A stretch of DNA of 64,000 nt from Streptomyces globisporus (GTDB lineage: Bacteria; Actinomycetota; Actinomycetes; Streptomycetales; Streptomycetaceae): assembly GCA_014649555.1 (NCBI GenBank), contig BMTG01000010.1:1-64000 (forward strand). The letters are read 5' to 3'. Below are positions 1 through 7,151 of this stretch, in pieces; the stretch's first letter is position 1, and each line of letters opens with the position of its first letter. Below the pieces are notes generated by a model. It was not told where the DNA came from, did no database searches, and worked only from the letters and a program-made list of their open reading frames with translations. The position numbers and the translations under genes are program-made.

Positions 1-566
1 TGCGCCAGCCGGGTCGCCAGCGTCACGATGGCCTCTTGCACCGCCTCGCCCAGGAGCGACCCGACGCGCGACATCCGCAGCAGGCGGTCGATGATGATGA
101 GGATCGCGAGCTTGCTCCGGGCCCGCGCGAGGAACATCTGCGAGACCGAAGCGCCGCCGGTGAACGCGATCAGCGCCGCCAGGATCGCCAGTTCGGCGAT
201 CAGCATGATGATCTCGGCGATGATCTCCCACTTGGACGCCTGGATCTTCTGCGAGTAGTCCACCTGGCCGTTGGCCAGCTCGTCGAGCTGGAACAGCAAC
301 TGCTGAACGGGGTCGGTGCCGCCCGGTTCGTCGGTGAGCATCCGCACACTCTCGATGTACGGACGCGCCACCTCGGGCGGCAACGCCGCCTCCACCATCT
401 GGATCGTCTCGCGCGAGGCCGCGCGCAGATCCATCAGGCCCCTCTGGAGGGCCAGGTAGAGCTCACGACTTTCCCACGCCAGATTCTCCCTGGCCTGCAG
501 GGGCATTTCGCCCAGCAGGATCCAGAGCATCGTCCGGACGTCCGGCGGAAAGTCGATCTCTTCCAC
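1..566 (-). CDS. WXG100-like (CpnT N-terminal type) T7SS protein, partial
   Basis: The gene starts at a GTG directly abutting the TAA of the upstream WXG100 gene (TAAGTG), so the two are translationally coupled. It stays open through the left window edge, leaving about 188 residues visible. The first 110 residues are predicted helical and charged. Residues 113-137 form a strongly hydrophobic helix, and a second hydrophobic amphipathic stretch lies near 152-170. This helical head with a membrane-active segment resembles the WXG100-like N-terminal domain of CpnT-type polymorphic toxins, which carry a toxin domain at the far C-terminus. That domain would lie outside this window, so the effector role is inference from position and architecture. 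Its likely partner is the small WXG100 protein encoded immediately before it. Confidence 0.6.
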   Translation of the reverse strand, partial: MEEIDFPPDVRTMLWILLGEMPLQARENLAWESRELYLALQRGLMDLRAASRETIQMVEAALPPEVARPYIESVRMLTDEPGGTDPVQQLLFQLDELANGQVDYSQKIQASKWEIIAEIIMLIAELAILAALIAFTGGASVSQMFLARARSKLAILIIIDRLLRMSRVGSLLGEAVQEAIVTLATRLA

Positions 567-932
567 TTAGTGCCGGCCACCCTGGGAGGAGTCACCCGGC
601 GTGTCCAGGCTGGACATCTGCCGGTCGATCTCGTCACGCGCGTAGTTCGACACACCCTCGATGTGCTGGCCGTTGGCCCAGACCGCCTGGCCCAGCTCGG
701 TGAACGCGCTACTGAGGGCCCTGACCAGGTCCAGGCAGGACTGGTTGTTGGCGTCGTACTTGGGCAGCACTTCGAGGGCGAAGTCGTCGCTGTAACCCGC
801 CCAGCCACGGTAGTTCTGGATGTCGGAGATGAAGTTGTCGCCGATCTTCGCCGCCTGCGCGGGCAGTTGCTCCATCATCTCGCTGGCCCGGCGCAGTTCG
901 CCGGGGTTCGCGGTGAACTTTCCTACCGCCAT
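567..932 (-). CDS. WXG100 family type VII secretion protein (121 aa)
   Basis: A small all-helical protein with a WAG motif at residues 44-46 between two predicted helices, the hallmark hairpin turn of Esx/WXG100 proteins. The length (121 aa) is slightly above the usual 95-110 because of a Ser/Gly-rich tail ending GGRH. It is the last small gene before the CpnT-like partial gene, whose GTG touches its stop codon. Such proteins usually form antiparallel four-helix dimers with a partner or with the N-terminal domain of an adjacent large substrate and are exported through EccC. Here the natural partner is the downstream coupled gene. Confidence 0.85.
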   Translation of the reverse strand: MAVGKFTANPGELRRASEMMEQLPAQAAKIGDNFISDIQNYRGWAGYSDDFALEVLPKYDANNQSCLDLVRALSSAFTELGQAVWANGQHIEGVSNYARDEIDRQMSSLDTPGDSSQGGRH

Positions 933-963
933 GGTGCCTCCCTCTCTCCGGTGGTCCGTACGG

Positions 964-1428
964 TCAGTCTTCGTGGATCTCGTCGTGCAGGCGGGCCGAC
1001 GACCGCCGCCCGCCGCCGTGCCCGTCGTCCAGGGCCGAGCCGAAGGCCCGGTCCCAGTCGATGTCGATGCCTCTGATGCCCGTGGCCCGGCCCGTGGTCC
1101 GGGTCAGCGGCTCGAAGACGTCCATCACCTTGCGGGCCATCTCCGAGCGGCCCTCCTGCACCGCCTCCATGATCGAGGCGGCCAACTGGGGTCCCGTCAT
1201 GGACCGGTGCCGGTTGTCGGGGAACTTCAGCCCCGTCAGCTCGCCCTGGGGGCCGACCGTCACCTCCACCGCGCGGTCCCGCGACCGGGCCGTCGTGGAG
1301 GACTGGCCGAGTTCGCCCTCGGCACGTGCCACGGCCTCCTGCACGGCCGTGAGTTCGGCCATGGCCTCGGCCAGCTTCTTCTCCATCGAGTCGCTCAACA
1401 GTCGCCCTTTCACCTGCGCGTACACCAT
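964..1428 (-). CDS. YbaB/EbfC-family protein, possible EspL-like T7SS chaperone
   Basis: A 154-aa protein. An N-terminal coiled coil (MEKKLAEAMAELTAVQEA) is followed by beta-strand segments reading VEVTVGPQGELTGLKF, the typical YbaB/EbfC pattern of helix, sheet, helix. YbaB proteins elsewhere bind DNA as dimers, but within ESX loci members such as mycobacterial EspL act in substrate stability or chaperoning. The gene sits inside the leftward ESX operon, between the giant AAWKG-type protein and a WXG100 protein, which favours the secretion role. The C-terminus is His/Arg/Asp-rich and looks disordered. A start at the internal Met near residue 15 is also possible. Confidence 0.75.
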   Translation of the reverse strand: MVYAQVKGRLLSDSMEKKLAEAMAELTAVQEAVARAEGELGQSSTTARSRDRAVEVTVGPQGELTGLKFPDNRHRSMTGPQLAASIMEAVQEGRSEMARKVMDVFEPLTRTTGRATGIRGIDIDWDRAFGSALDDGHGGGRRSSARLHDEIHED

Positions 1429-1544
1429 TCTGTCGTACGCGTGTGCGTGCTATGAACTTCCCCCGCGCCGGGGCGGCTTCCGAGGCGGCCGAAGCCGTCT
1501 CCCACCGCCCCGCACGGGCTCCGGCCGTGACCGGGGCACCGCTC

Positions 1545-4500
1545 CTAGCGTCCGATCACCGCCGGTGCGCCGCCTTCGTCGGTGCCCCAGACGTCGTCGT
1601 CCTCCGGCACCCAGGAGTCACGGGTCCGCTCGCCGCTCTGGGTCGCGGTCTGGCCGGGTGCGCCGCCTCCGCCAGGGGCGCCGCCGGCCATCGGCGGGAG
1701 GAAGGGCGAACTGCCCGCGGTGGGGCCGCCGGCCGCCACCCGCACCTCGTCGTCGGCATAGCGACCGCCCGAGCCGGGTACGGCGGCGCCGGGTCGCGCA
1801 CGGCGGTTCCGGGAGACCGATCCGTCGATGACGTTGCGGACGCGCTCACCGGAGTCGTTCTGGCCTCCGCCACCGCCCATGCCGCCGCCCATACCGCCAC
1901 CCATACCGCCGCCCATGCCGCCGCCCATCGGGGCTCCGCCCGCCGGTGCGCCGTTACCGCCCTCGCCCCCGCCGTAGCTGCTCGGGCCGGGGAAGGGCCC
2001 GCTGTTCAGGAACGGGCGGTTGTGGCTCGGTGCGTCCGAGCCGCCGGACGCCCCGTTGCTCGCCAGGGGCGACTCGTAGGGCTGGTCGTCGAACAGCTCC
2101 TCCTCGTAGGAGATCGGGTCGTACGAGGGGGGCGTGTGGCCGGAGAGGCCGTCGCCGAAGGAACCGGGGTTGTTGAGGGAGCCGTTGTTGAGCTGGCCGG
2201 AGTCGAAACTCACCGGGCCGGACTCGTCCAGGTAGCCGGAGACGGTCGAGCCGTCGGGCCGGGTGACGGTGGTGGTGCCGGTGTCCGGGTTGATCGTCTG
2301 GGTGGAGCCGTCCGGGAACTCCGTGACCACGTTGCCACTGGGGTCCAGGTGCGTGACGCTACCGCCGGGGTTGGACAGCAGGTCACCGGTGTTGAGCGGA
2401 CCGGAGATGACGGAGCCGTCGGGCCGGGTGATGGTCGAGGAGTGGGTGTCCGGGTCGATCGTGACCTTGGAACCGTCGGGGTACTCGGTGATCACGCGGC
2501 CGTCCGCGTCGAGCCGCGACTCACCACCGCCGGGGAGTTCGAGCGGGCCGTCGTTGACCGGGCCGGTGATGGGGGTGGACGACAGGTCGGGGATGTCTCC
2601 GTTGCCGAAGAGGTCCCGCCGGGAGCTGTCGAGCCTGGACTCCGCTTCCTTCTGCCGGGCCTCCTGCTCCTGCCGGACTTCCTCCTGCTTGGCCTCGGCC
2701 TCCTTCTGCCGGGCCTCCTGCTCGGCGCGGACCTCGTCCTGCTTGGCCTCCTGCTCCTCGCGGATGCGGTCCTGCTTGGCCTCCTGCTCCTCGCGGATGC
2801 GGTCCTGCTTCTGCTCGGCCTCGGCCTGCCTCTGCTCCGCCTCCTTCCGCATGGCCTCCTGCTCGGCCTTGGCCTCCGCCTCCTTGGCCTCCTGCTTGGC
2901 CTCCTGCTCCGCCTGCTTCTGCTCCGCCTTCGCCTCGGCCTCGGCCTGCTTCTGCTCCTGCTCGGCCTGCTGCTGCTCCTGGCGCTCTTCCTGCTCGGTG
3001 CGGATGCGGTCCTGCTTCTGCTCGGCCTCGGCCTGCTTCTGCTCCGCCTCCTTCTCCTTGGCCTCCTGCTCGGCCTTGGCCTCCGCCTCCTTGGCCTCCT
3101 GCTTGGCCTCCTGCTCCGCCTGCTTCTGCTCGGCCTCCTTCTCCTTCGCCTCCTGCTCGGCCTTGGCCTCGGCCTCCTTGGCCTCCTGCTCGGCCTTGGC
3201 CTGGGCCTCCTTGGCCTCCTGCTCCTTCTTCGCCTCCTCCTGCTGGGTCCTCGCCTGGTTCATCTGCATCATCTGCATGTTCTCCGCACGAGCCTGGGCC
3301 TCGGCCTGCTTGGCCTCCTGCTCCTTGCGGATCTGCTCCTGCTTGGCCTCCTGCTCGGCCCGGAGCTGTTCCTGCTTGGCCTCCTGTTCGGCCTGCTTCT
3401 GCTCCGCCTCCTTCTCCTTGGCCTCCTGCTCGGCCTTGGCTTCTGCCTCCTTGGCCTCCGCCTTGGCCTCCTGCTCGGCCGCCTTGGCCTCGGCTTCCTT
3501 CTCCTTGGCCTCCTGCTCGGCCTTGGCCTCCGCCTCCTTGGCCTCCGCCTTCGCCTCGGCCTCCGCTTCCTTGGCCTCGGCCTCGGCCTTGGCTTCCTTC
3601 TCCTTGCGCTCGGCTTCCGCCTTGGCTTCCTTCTCCTTGCGCTCAGCCTCCGCCTTGGCCTCGGCCTCCTTACGCTCGGCCTCTTCCTTCTCCTTCTTCC
3701 GCTCCGCCTCGGCCTTGGCGGCCTGGTCCTTCTGCCACTGGATGAACTCTTCCTGCTTCCGGGCGGCTTCCTCTGCGGCGGCCTCGGCCTCGGCGGCGTC
3801 GGCCTCCGCCTTCTCCTCGGCGAGCTCGGCCTTCTCCTCCTTGTACTCGGACTCCAGCGTGTCGCTGGTCCCCCGCGACTTGACCGAGCCGAAGTCCAGC
3901 TGACTGTTGCTCCAGCTGTCGCGCACCTTCGTCATGGCGTCGACGGCCGCCGTGTCGAGGTTCTCCTCGACGGTCTGCTTCCACATGAGGAGGGCTTTGT
4001 TGCCGACCTTCACCCAGGTGTCGAGCTCCTTGAGCTCACCGAAGTCCTCGGCGTCGACGTTCAGCGCCATGTCGCCCGTGCCGGTGATCTTCTCGATCGC
4101 CGCCCGGTTGCTGAAGTGATCTTCCGAGATGTAGTTCGTCGTGGTGGTGTAGCCGCCGCCGTAGGACCCGTGGGTCTCGATCTCGTACGTGATCTTCGTG
4201 ATGTTGTGGTCCCAGACGTACTCCATGATCGCGGAGAGCAGGGTGTGCAGCACCACGAGCGGGTTGCCGTACTTGTACTGCCAACTCGACCAGGCGCTGT
4301 GAAGATCCCAGACCGCATTCCGGAAGTCCTTCTTGGCCTGCCGGATCTCGTCGCCCTGCTTCGACCCGCCCTTGTCGTCGTCGCCGCTGCCGGCCGGCCT
4401 CATGTCGTCGGCGTAGTCCGAGTACTGCTTGTTGATCTTGTTGATGAGGTCCCAGAAGACACCGGCGGCCTTGCCCCGCCACGCCTTGTCCTTCTCCGTC

Positions 4501-5165
4501 CCGAGCCGGCTCTGCCACTCCTCGACGATCTTCTGCTGGGACGAGAAGAACCCGGCGACGCGGTCGAACGCCGCGGCCACGGTCTCGAAGTTGTCGAGGG
4601 TCACCGAGTCCGGGTCGTCCACGGGCTTGCCGTTGAAGCTGAACCCGTACGTACCCTGCGAGTCGTTGTTGAGCAGTTCCTGCAGGGCGAGCCCGGTACC
4701 GTAGGCGTAGCGCGCGGTGGGCGTGGTGTCCCAGGTCGGCTTGCCGTCCATCCCCAGGTGACCGTCCATGGAGCTGGAGAACTGCCCGCCCTCCTGCCAC
4801 CCCTGACTCGGTATCCGCCCGTCCCCCTTGCTGCCGAGCAGGGTGATGCGCGCCCGGTACATGGACACGTCGGAGCCCGCCCCGCCCTTGGCGTGGTAGA
4901 AGGGGATGACGAAGTCGGTGTTCTTGATGTCGGAACCGGCGTTCTCGTACAGCCAGTTCATGTCCTCGGTGTCGACGTAGTCGACATAGCCCACGTCGGA
5001 GATCTCCACCTTCATCAGGGGGATGCCCTCGTTGCCGACGAGCGAGTCGAACAGGTCGTTCCGGTTCGGCGCCTTGAAACCCGTGAAGAAGCCGACCGCC
5101 TCGGCCCACTTGTCGTTGGTACCGCCGCCGAGGTCTTCGACGACCTTGCTGGAATCGAGCGCCAT
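1545..5165 (-). CDS. Giant coiled-coil T7SS-locus protein (AAWKG-type, 1206 aa)
   Basis: Four regions are visible. Residues 1-430 form a mixed globular/helical domain with an AWRGKAA motif at 228-234, recalling the Streptomyces AAWKG family of ESX-associated proteins. Residues about 440-845 are an extreme Ala/Glu/Lys/Gln-rich repeat region (AEQEAKEAEAKAEQ-like units), a very long coiled coil or single alpha-helix. Residues about 870-960 carry repeated beta-hairpin units built on PDGS and ITRPDGS. The tail is Pro/Gly-rich with MGGG repeats near 1077-1100 and ends in the acidic segment EDDDVWGTDE followed by APAVIGR. No signal peptide or membrane segment is seen. It lies in the ESX operon downstream of the acidic T7SS-associated gene and is probably a secreted or surface structural substrate. 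Its function is unknown. Confidence 0.75.
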   Translation of the reverse strand: MALDSSKVVEDLGGGTNDKWAEAVGFFTGFKAPNRNDLFDSLVGNEGIPLMKVEISDVGYVDYVDTEDMNWLYENAGSDIKNTDFVIPFYHAKGGAGSDVSMYRARITLLGSKGDGRIPSQGWQEGGQFSSSMDGHLGMDGKPTWDTTPTARYAYGTGLALQELLNNDSQGTYGFSFNGKPVDDPDSVTLDNFETVAAAFDRVAGFFSSQQKIVEEWQSRLGTEKDKAWRGKAAGVFWDLINKINKQYSDYADDMRPAGSGDDDKGGSKQGDEIRQAKKDFRNAVWDLHSAWSSWQYKYGNPLVVLHTLLSAIMEYVWDHNITKITYEIETHGSYGGGYTTTTNYISEDHFSNRAAIEKITGTGDMALNVDAEDFGELKELDTWVKVGNKALLMWKQTVEENLDTAAVDAMTKVRDSWSNSQLDFGSVKSRGTSDTLESEYKEEKAELAEEKAEADAAEAEAAAEEAARKQEEFIQWQKDQAAKAEAERKKEKEEAERKEAEAKAEAERKEKEAKAEAERKEKEAKAEAEAKEAEAEAKAEAKEAEAKAEQEAKEKEAEAKAAEQEAKAEAKEAEAKAEQEAKEKEAEQKQAEQEAKQEQLRAEQEAKQEQIRKEQEAKQAEAQARAENMQMMQMNQARTQQEEAKKEQEAKEAQAKAEQEAKEAEAKAEQEAKEKEAEQKQAEQEAKQEAKEAEAKAEQEAKEKEAEQKQAEAEQKQDRIRTEQEERQEQQQAEQEQKQAEAEAKAEQKQAEQEAKQEAKEAEAKAEQEAMRKEAEQRQAEAEQKQDRIREEQEAKQDRIREEQEAKQDEVRAEQEARQKEAEAKQEEVRQEQEARQKEAESRLDSSRRDLFGNGDIPDLSSTPITGPVNDGPLELPGGGESRLDADGRVITEYPDGSKVTIDPDTHSSTITRPDGSVISGPLNTGDLLSNPGGSVTHLDPSGNVVTEFPDGSTQTINPDTGTTTVTRPDGSTVSGYLDESGPVSFDSGQLNNGSLNNPGSFGDGLSGHTPPSYDPISYEEELFDDQPYESPLASNGASGGSDAPSHNRPFLNSGPFPGPSSYGGGEGGNGAPAGGAPMGGGMGGGMGGGMGGGMGGGGGQNDSGERVRNVIDGSVSRNRRARPGAAVPGSGGRYADDEVRVAAGGPTAGSSPFLPPMAGGAPGGGGAPGQTATQSGERTRDSWVPEDDDVWGTDEGGAPAVIGR

Positions 5166-5284
5166 GCCGGAATGCCTTTTCGTCGGAAGGAGACAGAGGG
5201 GACGGGAGGGCGGGGGTACGGTCCGCCGGACCGCAGGCGTGCGGAGGAGCGCCGGCCGGGGCTACCGTCCGACCGCGACGAAGG

Positions 5285-5785
5285 TCAGTCGTCCTCGTCG
5301 TTGTCCGAGCCGCCACCGGCGGATTCGGAGAGCACCTCGTCCACGCCCTCGAAGAAGTCGATCATGTCCTTGCCGTCGATCTTCTCCAGGTTGCCGTCCT
5401 GGGTCTTGAAGAGCTCCTCGATGGTGTCCTCCAGGTCCTCCTCGATCTGCTCGAAGAGTTCGACCTGGAGCTTGAGGATGTCGTCGAGCTGATCGACCAG
5501 CCCGTTCAGGCACTTGACCAGGTAGCCGCCGTTGGTACGGCCGTTCTCGTCGCCCGCCATCGTCCCGATGGCGATCGGCTTCTTCTGGCCGTCGTGGAAT
5601 CCCGCCGCGGTCGCGGACCCGTCCTCACCGCCCTGCAGCGTGGGGATCCCGGGCACGGTCGTCCCGTCGGTCGTCGTGCCGTCCTCGCGCATCTTCTTGA
5701 TCTCCGCGAGGAACGGGACAAGGTCGTTGTCGAGGAAGCTCTGCAGCCACGCCTTGTTGAGATTGAGTGCGGGTGCTTCCGCCAT
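5285..5785 (-). CDS. Small acidic T7SS-associated protein (166 aa)
   Basis: This acidic protein has no signal peptide. A helical N-terminus (LNKAWLQSFLDNDLVPFL) leads to a Thr/Gly/Asp-rich loop, then two amphipathic helices (LVDQLDDILKLQVELFEQI and the EELFKTQDG region), then an Asp-rich tail. It lies between the Esx pair and the giant AAWKG-type gene on the same strand, with gaps of about 120-180 bp. Genes of this size and position are commonly labelled 'type VII secretion system-associated protein' in Streptomyces. It may be an Esp-like chaperone or a small substrate. No catalytic motif is visible, so the specific role is not known. Confidence 0.65.
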   Translation of the reverse strand: MAEAPALNLNKAWLQSFLDNDLVPFLAEIKKMREDGTTTDGTTVPGIPTLQGGEDGSATAAGFHDGQKKPIAIGTMAGDENGRTNGGYLVKCLNGLVDQLDDILKLQVELFEQIEEDLEDTIEELFKTQDGNLEKIDGKDMIDFFEGVDEVLSESAGGGSDNDEDD

Positions 5786-5964
5786 GTCGCACTTCTCCAG
5801 TCTTCCGGGATGTCCAGGAACTCACAGGGCCGGTGCCTGTCCGCCGGCAGCCCACGGGGGCCTCGGCGGACGGTGCAACCGCCCCGACTGCACCGGGCGG
5901 CCGTGCGCGCGAAGAAGCCACGCGAACGGCCGCCCGGTAAGGACCAAGGGCGTGCCGCCCCGGG

Positions 5965-6294
5965 TCAGCTGCCGATGCGCACGCTCTCCCAGAGCGACTT
6001 CAGGGAGTTCTCGCTGTACTTGTAGCTGCCCGAGACGTCGGTCAGCAGCGCCGAGTGCTCGGCGAGGATGCGCTTCATCTCCTCGACCGCGTTGTTCCAG
6101 GAGGCCTGCTTCTCGGCGTACACCGCCTTGTCCTCACCTTCCCAGCTGCGCTGGAGCTCCTGGAGTTCGGCTTCCAGGTTGGTGAGGATGCTGTCGATCG
6201 CCTTGGTCTGCTGGACCATGTCGTCGGCGGCGTTCTCCATGTGGCCGTAGTCGACATAGATCTGGCCGTCGGTGAAGTCAAGCGGAGGGGTCAT
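5965..6294 (-). CDS. WXG100/Esx protein with WEG motif (109 aa)
   Basis: A canonical Esx-sized protein: two helices separated by W51-E-G53, followed by further helical sequence with Trp near 71. Several Tyr residues lie in the N-terminal strand-like segment (YVDYGHMENAADDM). It is encoded just downstream of a second Esx-like gene, with a gap of about 90 bp. This matches the paired esxA/esxB arrangement in which the two proteins form the heterodimer recognised by EccC. The C-terminal region (YKYSENSLKSLW) could carry a YxxxD/E-type export signal, since Y-x-x-x-[DE] fits a tyrosine-containing stretch there. Confidence 0.88.
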   Translation of the reverse strand: MTPPLDFTDGQIYVDYGHMENAADDMVQQTKAIDSILTNLEAELQELQRSWEGEDKAVYAEKQASWNNAVEEMKRILAEHSALLTDVSGSYKYSENSLKSLWESVRIGS

Positions 6295-6381
6295 GGTCTT
6301 CCTCGTCTCGCGGCAGGTGCGTCAGGGTCAGTGATGTGGGGGGCCGGTCGCCCGTCAGGGTCCCGGTCACCGGAGGAGTGG

Positions 6382-6738
6382 TCAGCGGCCCGCGGTGGAG
6401 CCGGCGAGCGCGTTGAAGATCTCCTCGGAGCGGTTGAACGCCTGCTGGATCGAGTCGTTCGAGTTGTTCTGCTGGATGCCCTGCGCGCGCATGGTCTCCT
6501 CCAGCGTCGTGATCATGTCGCGGAGGTTGCTGGAGATGATCTCCGCCTGCTGGTCCCACCGGTCGAGCAGCTTCTGGAACGCGCCACCGTCGCTGCCGGC
6601 GTAGCCGGAGGCGAGGTTGTGCTTCATGTTCTCCACGTCCTGACGGCTGTTCTGCACACCGGTGAAGGCCATCTCCAGTGCGGTGACACCGTTCTGGGTG
6701 GATGAAGCCAGTGACTGCTGTGCGCCCGTACCTGCCAT
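6382..6738 (-). CDS. Esx/WXG100-like protein with YAG in place of WXG (118 aa)
   Basis: The first gene of the leftward ESX operon. I start it at the ATG reading MAGTGAQQ rather than at an upstream Met in the same frame, because the shorter form has the normal Esx length. The hairpin motif is Y46-A-G48, followed by SDGGAFQKLLDRW. The Trp of the classical WXG is therefore replaced by Tyr, but the flanking pattern (helix, turn, GGAF, helix) is typical of EsxB-like partners. A TAGGCT promoter lies about 110 bp upstream. It probably dimerises with the WEG protein encoded next. Confidence 0.82.
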   Translation of the reverse strand: MAGTGAQQSLASSTQNGVTALEMAFTGVQNSRQDVENMKHNLASGYAGSDGGAFQKLLDRWDQQAEIISSNLRDMITTLEETMRAQGIQQNNSNDSIQQAFNRSEEIFNALAGSTAGR

Positions 6739-6846
6739 GTTGCTGCGCCTCCTGATGTGTCGCACCGCCGGATTCCGGTTCCCGCGCGGCGCGTGCCTGG
6801 CCGGACACGGTCGGAAGACCGGCGTCCGAATGGTCTGGACGAACGG

Positions 6847-6876
6847 AGCCTAAAGAAGGGCGCGTTGAGGATTCAA
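6847..6876 (-). promoter_or_regulatory. Promoter of the leftward esx operon
   Basis: Read on the minus strand, TTGAAT (6876-6871) and TAGGCT (6852-6847) are separated by 18 bp. TAGGCT is a favourite -10 of the principal Streptomyces sigma factor. It lies about 110 bp before the start of the first Esx gene and points into the operon. Confidence 0.6.
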
Positions 6877-6913
6877 TGGCTTGCGTCATCTTCTCGGCCC
6901 CGACCCCGCTTTT

Positions 6914-6971
6914 GGGGTGATTCGCGAAGGAGATTTGATGGGGATCTGAGGTTCACCCCTTGCGGAATCAC
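6914..6971. promoter_or_regulatory. Inverted repeats upstream of the esx promoter
   Basis: GGGGTGATTCGC (6914-6925) can pair with TCACCCC (6954-6960), and its GTGATTCGC part with GCGGAATCAC (6962-6971), with one mismatch. The arms lie just upstream of the esx -35 box and could be an activator or repressor site. The binding protein is unknown. Confidence 0.35.
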
Positions 6972-6996
6972 TTTCCGAATGGATCTGTTTCCCCGC

Positions 6997-7008
6997 GCCC
7001 GAACGGGC
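6997..7008 (-). terminator. Short hairpin downstream of eccB
   Basis: GCCC GAAC GGGC forms a compact stem-loop about 145 bp beyond the eccB stop. There is no U-tract, so a terminator role is only a suggestion. Confidence 0.3.
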
Positions 7009-7151
7009 AATGCCCGCCGTGGGTAACGGTATTGGCAGATCCCTTCGAGGAAGAGGACGGTGGATCGCCTCCTCCGGTTGTCACGACGCACGCCTTTATC
7101 AGACGCGTCACGAGAAATTCACCTCCCTCGGTACAACCATCCGTCGGTCCC

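Larger units (their letters stand above)
6739..7151. other. Intergenic control region between eccB and the esx operon
   Basis: These 413 bp carry no convincing gene. They hold the leftward esx promoter (6847-6876), an imperfect inverted-repeat system around 6914-6971, and a GCCC-GAAC-GGGC hairpin at 6997-7008 that may act as the eccB terminator. The section is visibly more AT-rich than the neighbouring genes. Confidence 0.6.

Noticed and set aside
1443..5492. A 1349-residue rightward open frame rich in Leu and Gly
   Set aside because: It is the antisense of the Ala/Glu/Lys coiled-coil gene; the Leu runs are reverse complements of Glu/Lys/Gln codons. No ribosome binding site or domain is present.
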